Shown here: positions 1-7,601 of the stretch, piece by piece
Layout of the letters: every line of letters starts with the position of its first letter
Position numbering within the stretch: position 1 is the stretch's first letter
Assembly: GCF_020554865.1 (NCBI RefSeq)
Contig: NZ_JAJCIC010000003.1
Coordinates: 1 to 64,000, forward strand
Source: Lacrimispora sp. 210928-DFI.3.58
GTDB lineage: Bacteria; Bacillota; Clostridia; Lachnospirales; Lachnospiraceae
Direction: 5' to 3'
DNA length: 64,000 nucleotides
Notes under the pieces: model-generated
The model's input: the letters and a program-made list of their open reading frames with translations, nothing else
The model's database searches: none
Told to the model about the DNA's origin: nothing
Program-made: the position numbers and the translations under genes

Positions 1-67
1 GCAGCATCTCTGCTTTTTAATTATTCAGTTGTAACACATGTATTGTAATCCTACAGAAAAAGGATTC

Positions 68-96
68 TTGACAATAGACATTTTTTCTTATATAAT
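68..96 (+). promoter_or_regulatory. Sigma-A type promoter of greA(-lysS)
   Basis: TTGACA (68-73), a 17-bp spacer and TATAAT (91-96), both consensus, lie about 90 bp before the greA start. It probably drives greA and perhaps lysS. Confidence 0.85.
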
Positions 97-182
97 ACAC
101 TGAATGTGTGAGAAATTGAGAATGATACGTAAGATGTCAATAAATATTTATAATGAAAGAAAAAGGAAGGAAGCGGGTAGAC

Positions 183-665
183 ATGGCAGATAAGAAACAT
201 ATTTTGACCTATGCCGGATTAAAGCAGTATGAAGACGAGCTGCAGAATCTGAAGGTAGTCAAGAGAAAAGAAGTTGCCCAGAAGATCAAGGAAGCAAGAG
301 AGCAGGGAGACCTGTCCGAGAATGCGGAGTACGATGCAGCGAAGGATGAGCAGAGAGACATTGAGCTGCGTATTGATGAGCTGGAGAAGCTTCTGAAAAA
401 TGCAGAGGTTGTAGTTGAGGACGAGATCGACCTTGACAAGATCAATATCGGATGTAAGGTAAAGCTTCTGGATGTGGAATTTGACGAGGAGATGGAGTTC
501 TTTATCGTGGGATCCACAGAGGCAAACAGCCTTCAGAATAAGATTTCCAATGAATCGCCTGTTGGACGCGCCCTCATCGGCAAGGTGGTAGGCGATGTGG
601 TAGACGTAGAGACACAGGCAGGTATCATCCAGTATAAGGTGCTGGAAATCCAGAGAGTACAGTAA
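183..665 (+). CDS. greA: Transcription elongation factor GreA
   Basis: GreA binds RNA polymerase and stimulates cleavage of backtracked transcripts in the cytoplasm. The 160-aa protein has the family layout: an N-terminal coiled coil, the acidic tip motif [13 protein letters not shown] at about residues 42-54, and a C-terminal FKBP-like domain with the GxAxxGKxxGD-type end. An in-frame ATG exists at 153, but the ATG at 183 is preceded by a GGAAGG-type ribosome binding site and gives the usual MADKK start and family length. It is followed closely by lysS, an arrangement frequent in Firmicutes. Base composition is host-like. Confidence 0.95.
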   Translation: MADKKHILTYAGLKQYEDELQNLKVVKRKEVAQKIKEAREQGDLSENAEYDAAKDEQRDIELRIDELEKLLKNAEVVVEDEIDLDKINIGCKVKLLDVEFDEEMEFFIVGSTEANSLQNKISNESPVGRALIGKVVGDVVDVETQAGIIQYKVLEIQRVQ

Positions 666-743
666 ACCTTCATGCGCCCGGCTGGCGGACGTACCACTAC
701 GCCATAAAAGCCTGGCGGGCGCAATTGGCATACCTGAACTTAT

Positions 744-770
744 GCCGCCTGGACGGCGGCGGGATTTTTA
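744..770 (+). terminator. GC-rich hairpin between greA and lysS
   Basis: GCCGCC (744-749) pairs with GGCGGC (755-760), followed by GGGATTTTTA. A second partial inverted repeat (GCGCCCG ... CGGGCGC) lies just upstream at about 674-722. This may terminate some greA transcripts or attenuate lysS; the T tract is short. Confidence 0.4.
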
Positions 771-791
771 TAGAACAAAGGAGTGTAGACC

Positions 792-2738
792 GTGGGAGAG
801 CAGCAGAAGGCCAATCAGGCAGAACAGGACTTAAACCATGTACTGAAGGCACGCCGGGATAAACTGGCAGAGCTTCAGGCAGCTGGAAAGGATCCTTTCC
901 AGATCACAAAATATGAAGTGACTGCCCACAGCGTGGAGTTGAAAGACAATTATGAGCAGTGGGAGGGAAAGGAAGCAAGCGTTGCAGGCCGCTTGATGTT
1001 CAAGCGTGTGATGGGCAAGGCTTCTTTCTGCAATATTCAGGATTTACAGGGCAGCATCCAGATCTATGTGGCCCGTGACAGCATTGGTGAGGAACCCTAT
1101 AAGGAATTCAAAAAGATGGATATCGGCGATATCGTGGGTATCAAGGGAACTGCCTTTACCACAAAGACAGGGGAAAAATCCATCCATGCCACGGAGGTCA
1201 TCCTTCTCTCCAAGAGCCTCCAGGTGCTTCCGGAGAAGTTCCACGGCCTGACAGACACAGACCTGCGTTACCGTCAGCGCTATGTGGACCTGATCATGAA
1301 CGCGGAGGTAAAAGACACCTTCATCAAGCGTTCCCAGATCATCGCAGCTATCCGCAAATACTTAGGCGGCCAGGGCTTCATGGAGGTGGAGACCCCCATG
1401 CTGGTATCCAATGCAGGCGGCGCTGCAGCAAGGCCCTTTGAAACTCATTTTAACGCCCTTGACGAGGATCTGAAGCTCCGAATTTCCCTGGAGCTCTATT
1501 TAAAGCGCCTGATCGTAGGAGGTCTTGAGCGCGTATATGAGATCGGCCGCGTATTCCGCAACGAGGGCCTGGACACAAGACACAACCCGGAGTTTACCCT
1601 GATGGAGCTGTACCAGGCTTACACGGATTATCACGGCATGATGGACCTGACAGAGAACCTGTACCGCTTTGTAGCCCAGGAGGTGTTAGGCACCACAACG
1701 ATCACCTACAATGGCATCGAGATGGATCTGGGAAAGCCCTTTGAGCGTATTACCATGGTGGATGCGGTTAAGAAATATGCAGGTGTTGACTTTAACGAGA
1801 TCCACACCTTAGAGGAAGCAAGAGCGATTGCAAAGGAAAAGCATGTAGAGTTCGAGGAGCGCCACAAGAAGGGCGACATCCTGAACCTGTTCTTTGAGGA
1901 GTTCGTGGAGGAGCATTTGATCCAGCCGACCTTTGTCATGGATCACCCGATCGAGATATCACCTCTGACAAAAAAGAAGCCGGAGAATCCAGAGTATGTG
2001 GAGCGGTTTGAGTTCTTCATGAATGGCTGGGAGATGGCAAACGCATATTCTGAGCTCAATGATCCGATTGATCAGAGGGAGAGATTTAAGGCTCAGGAAG
2101 AGCAGTTCGCCGCTGGTGATGAGGAGGCAAATCATACAGATGAGGACTTCCTGAATGCACTGGAGATCGGTATGCCGCCTACGGGAGGTATTGGGTATGG
2201 CATTGACCGGATGGTGATGCTACTTACGGATTCAGCGGCGATCAGGGATGTGTTGTTGTTCCCGACAATGAAGTCATTAGATGGTGTAAATAAGAAAAAT
2301 GATGTAAATAATACAGCTTCTGAAGCACCTGAAAAAAATGTAAAAACTGAGTCTGAAAAGATTGATTTTTCTAAGGTAAAGGTAGAGCCTTTATTTGAGA
2401 AATTTGTTGATTTTGATACATTCAGCAAGTCAGATTTCCGTGCAGTAAAGGTTAAAGAGTGTGTTGCAGTACCGAAGTCAAAGAAACTGTTACAGTTTAC
2501 TCTTGATGACGGAACAGGCACAGACAGAACCATTTTAAGCGGTATTCATAGCTTTTATGAGCCGGAAGAACTGGTTGGAAAGACGCTTATCGCTATCACA
2601 AATCTTCCACCGAGAGCTATGATGGGCATTGACTCTTGCGGTATGCTCCTCAGTGCTATTCATGAAGAAGAAGGCGAAGAAAAGCTTCATCTTCTGATGG
2701 TTGATGACCACATTCCAGCAGGTGCAAAGCTCTATTAA
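792..2738 (+). CDS. lysS: Lysyl-tRNA synthetase with an element-supplied C-terminal tRNA-binding domain
   Basis: Class II LysRS charges tRNA-Lys. It starts at GTG with AAAGGAG 9 nt upstream. It has an N-terminal OB anticodon-binding domain (about residues 60-160), then the class II catalytic core with motif 2 (about 245-260, RVFRNEGLD) and motif 3 near 465-490 ([13 protein letters not shown]). After the LLFPTMK block (about residue 495) comes a low-complexity linker and a Trbp111/MetG-C-like tRNA-binding OB domain (about 525-648) ending in IPAGAKLY. The 16-bp integration core 2260-2275 lies in that block. Upstream DNA is GC-rich and host-like. Downstream codons are AT-rich, and a second, diverged copy of the same tail lies at 59148-59607. 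I infer that the last about 155 codons came with ICE-1 and that the reading frame is preserved. Confidence 0.93.
   Translation: MGEQQKANQAEQDLNHVLKARRDKLAELQAAGKDPFQITKYEVTAHSVELKDNYEQWEGKEASVAGRLMFKRVMGKASFCNIQDLQGSIQIYVARDSIGEEPYKEFKKMDIGDIVGIKGTAFTTKTGEKSIHATEVILLSKSLQVLPEKFHGLTDTDLRYRQRYVDLIMNAEVKDTFIKRSQIIAAIRKYLGGQGFMEVETPMLVSNAGGAAARPFETHFNALDEDLKLRISLELYLKRLIVGGLERVYEIGRVFRNEGLDTRHNPEFTLMELYQAYTDYHGMMDLTENLYRFVAQEVLGTTTITYNGIEMDLGKPFERITMVDAVKKYAGVDFNEIHTLEEARAIAKEKHVEFEERHKKGDILNLFFEEFVEEHLIQPTFVMDHPIEISPLTKKKPENPEYVERFEFFMNGWEMANAYSELNDPIDQRERFKAQEEQFAAGDEEANHTDEDFLNALEIGMPPTGGIGYGIDRMVMLLTDSAAIRDVLLFPTMKSLDGVNKKNDVNNTASEAPEKNVKTESEKIDFSKVKVEPLFEKFVDFDTFSKSDFRAVKVKECVAVPKSKKLLQFTLDDGTGTDRTILSGIHSFYEPEELVGKTLIAITNLPPRAMMGIDSCGMLLSAIHEEEGEEKLHLLMVDDHIPAGAKLY
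2260..2275 (+). repeat. attL core in lysS
   Basis: TCCCGACAATGAAGTC, identical to 59132-59147. It encodes the PTMKS segment right after class II motif 3, a very conserved part of LysRS. Similarity continues past one mismatch (TTAGA). Confidence 0.85.
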
Positions 2739-2813
2739 GATGATGTAAAGATGTACCGTTTTACCGAATAGACGGGACGTACTTCATTTGATAAAAAACT
2801 AAAAAAACAGCGA

Positions 2814-2837
2814 TTTACATCAAACTTACATCAATTG
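2814..2837 (+). repeat. Arm-type repeats, left end of ICE-1
   Basis: Two copies of TTACATCAA (2815-2823, 2826-2834) with an 11-bp period. Similar TACATCAAA repeats lie at 58988-59005 near the right end. By analogy with Tn916 these would bind the N-terminal domain of the integrase. Assignment is by position and repetition only. Confidence 0.55.
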
Positions 2838-2887
2838 ATGCAGAAATCGGTGCAAGCAAGAAAAAATCGCATAATTAGTACAAAGAG

Positions 2888-2918
2888 TGGGCAATTCCAA
2901 TCGGGATTGCCCATTTTT
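2888..2918 (+). terminator. Terminator after lysS
   Basis: TGGGCAAT (2888-2895) pairs perfectly with ATTGCCCA (2905-2912), followed by TTTTT. It ends the hybrid lysS transcript and is itself carried by the element. Confidence 0.8.
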
Positions 2919-2963
2919 AAAACAAACAGAAATACAAATCGGAAGTTTTAAAGGAGGAATACC

Positions 2964-3341
2964 ATGGGATTATTTGGTAAAAGCAAAAAAGAACGAGAAA
3001 CAGAATACATGAGCAGATTAGATGTTCCATCGTGTTTAAAAGAAGATTTTGAATTGATTATTGATGATATATTTACAATTATGGGAGTTGGAACAGTTGC
3101 CACAGGAAACATATTAACAGGGATGTGCAGAGAAGGGGAAAATGCATGTATTTATAAAGCAAATGGAGATATCTTAGAAACCAGAATTACTACTGTCGAT
3201 GTACATACAAAAGAACGAAAAGCAAATGGTTGTGGATATAAAACAGAGCATGTTGGACTTGGGTTACGAGGAATTTCCAAGGAACAATTAGAAAAGGGTG
3301 ATAAAGTACTTGTAAAGAATGCCAATATGTATGGAATGTAA
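2964..3341 (+). CDS. Stand-alone EF-Tu domain-2-like protein
   Basis: A 125-aa protein with a perfect AAAGGAGG site. Residues about 32-120 follow EF-Tu domain 2, a beta barrel: DIFTIMGVGTVATG matches the D-F-x-I-x-G-x-G-T-V-A-T-G block, and VGLGLRGISKEQLEKGD matches the VGLLLRGVxxxxIxRG block near the end. There is no GTPase domain, so it cannot work as an elongation factor. In translational GTPases this domain contacts aminoacyl-tRNA and the ribosome. It sits alone between two terminators, first gene inside the element, next to the replaced lysS tail. Role unknown; a modulator of translation or a tRNA/nucleotide sensor is speculation. Confidence 0.65.
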   Translation: MGLFGKSKKERETEYMSRLDVPSCLKEDFELIIDDIFTIMGVGTVATGNILTGMCREGENACIYKANGDILETRITTVDVHTKERKANGCGYKTEHVGLGLRGISKEQLEKGDKVLVKNANMYGM

Positions 3342-3365
3342 TTACAAATTCAAGTTTGTCAATTT

Positions 3366-3407
3366 GCCCTTTGAGAGAGGAGAAATCCTTTTCTCAAAGG
3401 GCTTTTT
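3366..3407 (+). terminator. Terminator after the EF-Tu-like gene
   Basis: GCCCTTTGAG (3366-3375) and CTCAAAGGGC (3393-3402) form a perfect 10-bp stem followed by TTTTT. Confidence 0.9.
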
Positions 3408-3482
3408 CTATTTATACGGATATTCGCAAACTACAAGATAAAGCTAAAACTTCATATACTCTAAGCACAAGGAGGTTGAGGT

Positions 3483-4874
3483 TTGGCTATGAATAACAGT
3501 TTAGCAGAAGTACGCCCGGAACTTGTTCCTGAGTGGTCAGAGAAGAACTTACCGCTTAAACCTGATGAGATTACTTTCGGTTCAAATAAAAAAGTATGGT
3601 GGAGAGGTGCTTGCGGTCATGAATGGCAGACAAGCGTTAAGGCTCGTTCCAATGGAGAGAAATGCCCGATATGTTCCGGTGCAAGAGTGATTGCAGGGAT
3701 TAACGATTTGGCAACATTAGAGCCGCTACTGGAAAAGCAGTGGTCGGAAAAGAATAAGATAAAACCGACAGAAGTTTCTATTGGTTCTCATAAGAAAGTG
3801 ATTTGGAGATGTGAAAAAGGACACGAGTGGGAAGCTGCTGTTAAGAGCAGGACAATAAATAAAACAGGTTGCCCATATTGTTCCCATAATAAAGTGTTGG
3901 CAGGATTTAATGACCTTGCAACGCTTTTGCCGGATATAGCTGCCGAGTGGTCGGACAGAAATTATCCGTTACTTCCGACTCAGGTTACGGTCTTTGCCAA
4001 TCGTAAGGCTTGGTGGAAGTGTAAGGATTGCGGCAGAGAGTGGAACACCCTTATTTCTACTCGTTCCGGTGGCAGTAAATGCCCGTATTGCAGTGGGTAC
4101 ATATTCCTGAAAGGGTTTAACGATTTGCAGACAACACACCCTGAAATTGCTTCGGAGTGGTCGGAGAAGAACTTGCCATTGAAGCCTGATGAAGTAAATG
4201 CAAAGTCGAGGAAAAATGTCTGGTGGAGATGCAGTAAATGCGGTAACGAGTGGAAATCTGTTATCAATGCCCGTGTGAAAGGTACGGTATGCCCCGTTTG
4301 TGCAGAGAGAGAAGTCCTTGCCGGATATAATGATTTGGCGACAACAGACAGTCAGCTTCTTAGCGAATGGGATTATGAACAGAATAAACTGAAACCTACA
4401 GAGGTATCACGAACTTCGGCAAAGAGAGCGTGGTGGAAATGCAGGCACGGTCATTCGTGGAGTATGAAGATAAATGAAAGAACGATATTGAAGAAAGGCT
4501 GTCGATTTTGTGAGCAGGAGTATTTATCTCTATTTCCTGCTTTGGCTGTCAGCTATTATTCTAATAAGAAAGGCTTGAAAGCAGAACTTGGTTCTGACCG
4601 ATTGCTTGGAGTTCCGCTTGAAACATACATACCTTCAGAAAAGTTGGCTATTGAGTCAGGAAGTGCCGATGAGAATTTAGAAATAATGAAAGCATATATG
4701 TGCAAGCAAAGAGGAATAAGGCTGATTAAGCTGCCGATGAAAGGCACAGAACTGGATTATGCCAATAATTTAAAGAAAGCTTTTCAGAGCGTACATATAT
4801 TTATTTCTTCCGATACCGAGGAAGATGTGGAGATAATCAAAAATACATTTGAAAGATGGAGGGACAGCCAATGA
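3483..4874 (+). CDS. Zinc-ribbon repeat protein with C-terminal nuclease-like domain
   Basis: 463 aa, starting at TTG (AAGGAGG 7 nt upstream; an ATG two codons later is possible). It has at least five tandem modules of about 65 residues, each with an L-xx-EWS-x-KN-x-LKP-x-E stretch, a WW/WR-C-x(2-3)-C/H-GHEW segment and a CPxC pair, like DUF4379 treble-clef/zinc-ribbon proteins. The last about 110 residues have the beta-strand pattern of Vsr/PD-(D/E)XK-like endonucleases (YIPSEKLAIES then CKQRGIRLIKLP). The usual catalytic D-x-E-K set looks incomplete, with E in place of D before YIP. A DNA-binding or nuclease role is inferred. It overlaps the next gene by ATGA. Confidence 0.7.
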   Translation: MAMNNSLAEVRPELVPEWSEKNLPLKPDEITFGSNKKVWWRGACGHEWQTSVKARSNGEKCPICSGARVIAGINDLATLEPLLEKQWSEKNKIKPTEVSIGSHKKVIWRCEKGHEWEAAVKSRTINKTGCPYCSHNKVLAGFNDLATLLPDIAAEWSDRNYPLLPTQVTVFANRKAWWKCKDCGREWNTLISTRSGGSKCPYCSGYIFLKGFNDLQTTHPEIASEWSEKNLPLKPDEVNAKSRKNVWWRCSKCGNEWKSVINARVKGTVCPVCAEREVLAGYNDLATTDSQLLSEWDYEQNKLKPTEVSRTSAKRAWWKCRHGHSWSMKINERTILKKGCRFCEQEYLSLFPALAVSYYSNKKGLKAELGSDRLLGVPLETYIPSEKLAIESGSADENLEIMKAYMCKQRGIRLIKLPMKGTELDYANNLKKAFQSVHIFISSDTEEDVEIIKNTFERWRDSQ

Positions 4875-5050
4875 GAGAGAAAACCTATCATCTATACTTA
4901 AATGAAGAAGAACGAAGCCGAGTGATACAATCGCTCATCGAACTGAAGAACAATTTAGCAGCTCAGGGGCGATACACCGACGCAGTAGATGATGTTCTAT
5001 GTAAAGTGCTTGAAGCAAAGAAAAAGAAATTGAAAATTGAATACATTTAG
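4871..5050 (+). CDS. Small conserved element protein
   Basis: 59 aa, charged, mostly helical. The ATG at 4871 overlaps the upstream stop (ATGA) and has GGAGG 8 nt ahead. It is a paralogue of the 67-aa protein at 24998-25201: both share a K-x-YH-x-x-L-(D/N)-x(2)-E start and an (S/T)DAVDD(L/V)L-x-KV core. Function unknown; not recognised as a named family. Confidence 0.6.
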   Translation: MREKTYHLYLNEEERSRVIQSLIELKNNLAAQGRYTDAVDDVLCKVLEAKKKKLKIEYI

Positions 5051-5061
5051 AACGTTGATTT

Positions 5062-5097
5062 GCCGTCTGTTTCCTAACCGGAGCAGGCGGCTTTTTT
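5062..5097 (+). terminator. Terminator
   Basis: GCCGTCTG (5062-5069) pairs with CAGGCGGC (5084-5091; one G-U pair), followed by TTTTTT. It ends the zinc-ribbon operon. Confidence 0.85.
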
Positions 5098-5135
5098 ATT
5101 TCAAAAAATTTTTTGAAAAATTTTCGGAAAAGCGG

Positions 5136-5197
5136 AGATTTTGGGTGTGCATTTCATACCCCTTTGTCCAAATGAGTGAAGGGGTTCATTCCGGATA
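5136..5197 (+). repeat. Conserved non-coding motif, left copy
   Basis: This about 62-nt motif is nearly identical to 55915-55980 at the far end of the element. The core has TTTTGGGTGTGCATTTCA, then a hairpin of ACCCCTT ... AAGGGGT around TGTCCAAATGAG, then CATTCCGGATA. In both places it follows one gene and precedes a regulated block. It could be a shared RNA element, a protein-binding site or a recombination relic. Confidence 0.6.
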
Positions 5198-5584
5198 GCA
5201 AAAACGGAAGCCTTTTCGCTTGAAAATTGAATAAGTCATTCACTAAGACTTTATTTCTGATGATAGCCACTTTAGCAGGTACGCCGTAATTTTTGTATTT
5301 CAGAATAGCGAGAACTCCGGTTATGAGTATCAGGTTGCTCCTGATATGGCGATGATAGTCAGAATGATAATGATACTTCTCTACGGAGCTGGCGGAGTAC
5401 CCGGCAGAGGTTAGAATCCTATGATACAGATAAGCAGTCTGTTCCTTAGTGACTTCCCATAAGCATTTTGCTTGGCAAGGGGTGTTGAGAACAAATATTG
5501 CTATGACCGATTAGGAAATGAGTCGGTCAGGTACATAGCCATAATGCGGTGGCTATGAATTTTCAGAAAGGAGGGCAAAAAGAA
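5198..5584 (+). other. Structured non-coding leader upstream of parA
   Basis: About 390 nt without a credible gene. Inverted repeats include ATCAGG-TTGC-TCCTGAT (about 5330), GACCGA ... TCGGTC (about 5506-5529) and CATAGCC ... GGCTATG (5534-5556), the last just before the parA ribosome binding site. The region may be a long 5' leader, a partition (parS/parC-like) site or a small RNA. I see no T-rich terminator in the distal part. Confidence 0.4.
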
Positions 5585-6409
5585 GTGTCAAACTGTAAAA
5601 CGATTTCCGTATGTAACCAGAAAGGCGGAGTCGGAAAGACCACCACAACAGTTAATCTTGGAGTCGGGCTTGCAATGCAGGGCAAGAAAGTATTGCTCAT
5701 AGACGCAGACCCGCAGGGAGATTTAACGACTTGTCTTGGTTGGCAGGATACAGACGGCTTGGGTATTACGCTTGCAACGAAACTCACAGATGTAATCAAT
5801 GAAACGATGACAGACCCTATGGTTGGTATCCTGCACCACGAAGAAGGTGTTGACCTTGTTCCGGCAAACCTTGAGCTTTCAGCAATGGAATTTAACCTTG
5901 TGAACGCAATGAGCAGAGAAACTACACTCAAGAATTATCTGAGTCAAGTGAAGAACAGATATGATTATGTAATTATAGACTGTATGCCTTCACTTGGTAT
6001 GGTTACTCTCAATGCTTTATCGGCGGCAGACAGTGTTATCATTCCGGTTCAGGCTCAGTATTTGCCTGCAAAGGGTATGACACAGCTTGTGCAGACCATT
6101 TCAAAAGTAAAGAAGTATATCAATCCGGATATTAAGATAGACGGTATGCTGCTTACTTTGGTGGATAGCCGAACAAACCTTGCAAAGAGTACGGTGGAAG
6201 CACTCAGGGCAAACTTCGGTAATCAGATAAGGATGTATCGAACACAAATCCCGATTGCCGTAAAAGCCGCTGAAACTTCTTCCAAAGGTAAAAGCATTTA
6301 TGCTTATGAGCCAAACAGCACAGTGGCTAAGGCATACGCTGAATTTACAAAGGAGGTGTTAGCCGATGGCAGGAAGAAAGAGCGACTTCACTCTCACGAA
6401 GCTCGATGA
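5585..6409 (+). CDS. ParA-family partition ATPase
   Basis: 274 aa from GTG at 5585, chosen because AAAGGAGGG lies 9 nt upstream; the open frame extends 12 codons further back. It has the deviant Walker A KGGVGKTT (about residues 14-21), Walker A' DADPQGDLT (about 45-53) and the IIDCMPSLG Walker B. With ParB it likely stabilises the excised circular form of the element. It overlaps parB by 44 nt, which suggests translational coupling. Confidence 0.92.
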   Translation: MSNCKTISVCNQKGGVGKTTTTVNLGVGLAMQGKKVLLIDADPQGDLTTCLGWQDTDGLGITLATKLTDVINETMTDPMVGILHHEEGVDLVPANLELSAMEFNLVNAMSRETTLKNYLSQVKNRYDYVIIDCMPSLGMVTLNALSAADSVIIPVQAQYLPAKGMTQLVQTISKVKKYINPDIKIDGMLLTLVDSRTNLAKSTVEALRANFGNQIRMYRTQIPIAVKAAETSSKGKSIYAYEPNSTVAKAYAEFTKEVLADGRKKERLHSHEAR

Positions 6410-7316
6410 TTTATTTACCACGCAGGCACAGAGAGATGAAGAACAGCTTTCAAAAATCCGAGATATTCCGTTAGAGCTGATTGATGATTTCCCCGACCAC
6501 CCGTTTAAGGTCAGGGACGATGAAGATATGATGCAGCTTGTGGAGAGTGTCAAGGAAAGAGGAGTTATTACTCCGGCAACGGTAAGGCAGAAAGAGGACG
6601 GCAGATACGAACTTGTTTCAGGACACAGACGAAAGCGAGCTTGTGAACTGGCAGGATTTGAAACCCTGAGAAGTGAGATTGTAGACCTGAACAGAGATGA
6701 AGCGACCATTTTAATGGTTGAAAGTAATTTCCAGAGGTCAGAGATATTGCCGAGTGAAAAAGCCTTTGCCTATAAAATGCGTTTGGAAGCAATGAAAAGG
6801 CAGGGACAAAGAACAGATTTAACTTCTACACCACTGGTGGAGAAGTTGGCAGGTAAAGATGCCCTTTCGGTTTCTCGTATTGGAGAAGAAGTAGGGGAAA
6901 GTCGTGAACAAATACGCAGGTATATTCGTCTGACAAACCTTGTTCCTGAATTGCTTGAATTTGTTGATGAGGGGCGTATTAAAATGCGTCCTGCCGTGGA
7001 ACTTTCTTATCTTGATGAAGATTGCCAGCGTGATGTGGTTGACGAAATCGACCTAAATGACGCAACCCCGTCACACGACCAGACAATCCGTATGCGAAAG
7101 TTATTCAACGAGGGCAACCTTACAACCGAAGCAATCCACGCTGTTATGTCTGAGGAAAAGCCGAACCAAAAGGAAAAAATCGTGTTGAGGGGCGACAGAG
7201 TAAGACAGCTTATCCCGAAAAACATTCCCGTCAGTCAGACGGAGGATTTTGTCTGCAAAGCATTGGAGCATTACAACAAGTTTTTGCGTAATCGTGCAGA
7301 ACGTGACAGCAGATAG
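6366..7316 (+). CDS. ParB-family partition protein
   Basis: 316 aa; AAGGAGGT 8 nt before ATG, inside the 3' end of parA. The N-terminal ParB/Srx-like domain has the GHRRKRA motif (about residues 83-89) and ENFQRS-like box II (SNFQRSEILPSEKA, about 119-132), followed by an HTH region (about 160-195, GESREQIRRYIRL). It acts as a centromere-binding CTPase in the family. The same pair occurs in ICE-2 (60519-62175). Confidence 0.9.
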   Translation: MAGRKSDFTLTKLDDLFTTQAQRDEEQLSKIRDIPLELIDDFPDHPFKVRDDEDMMQLVESVKERGVITPATVRQKEDGRYELVSGHRRKRACELAGFETLRSEIVDLNRDEATILMVESNFQRSEILPSEKAFAYKMRLEAMKRQGQRTDLTSTPLVEKLAGKDALSVSRIGEEVGESREQIRRYIRLTNLVPELLEFVDEGRIKMRPAVELSYLDEDCQRDVVDEIDLNDATPSHDQTIRMRKLFNEGNLTTEAIHAVMSEEKPNQKEKIVLRGDRVRQLIPKNIPVSQTEDFVCKALEHYNKFLRNRAERDSR

Positions 7317-7601
7317 GCTGAGTTACAGTTCCCCTTTCTCACACTCTAACCCCTTAGTTATACTTCTACCTACCGAAAATGATATATATTATCTCACTTG
7401 AATATAACTATCTCAAAGTATATGTCTATCTCTAAGGGGCAATCGCACAGTATGAACGGACTGGAGGTGTATGGTAAAATGAAAAATTAACGAAAAATCC
7501 GCATTTGTTTTTCGGCAGGTAAATCTTGTCGTAAAAGAAAATCCACAAAGGCACATCGTAGAGATACGGTGTGTTTTTCAATTTTTACAGGAGGAAACGC
7601 A
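7317..7601 (+). promoter_or_regulatory. Intergenic region with attenuator-like hairpin before the adhesin
   Basis: No gene seen. CCCCTTA (about 7351) can pair with TAAGGGG (about 7433). CACATCGT (7552-7559) pairs with ACGGTGTG (7566-7573) followed by TTTTTCAATTTTT, a terminator placed about 12 nt before the adhesin ribosome binding site. It could end parAB transcripts or attenuate adhesin expression. Confidence 0.5.

Noticed and set aside
219..731. Minus-strand open frame opposite greA
   Set aside because: GreA is certain in sense orientation; the antisense frame has no translation signal.
3346..3360. 15-mer AAATTCAAGTTTGTC repeated at 50633-50647
   Set aside because: One 15-bp AT-rich match in 64 kb is near chance expectation and the contexts differ.
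5226..5238. ATTGAATAAGTCA with its reverse complement at 58915-58927
   Set aside because: A 13-bp AT-rich match, expected by chance; no support from position.
5549..5584. Upstream GTG (5549) as the parA start
   Set aside because: The AAAGGAGGG site lies downstream of it and fits GTG at 5585; the extra 12 residues are not family-like.
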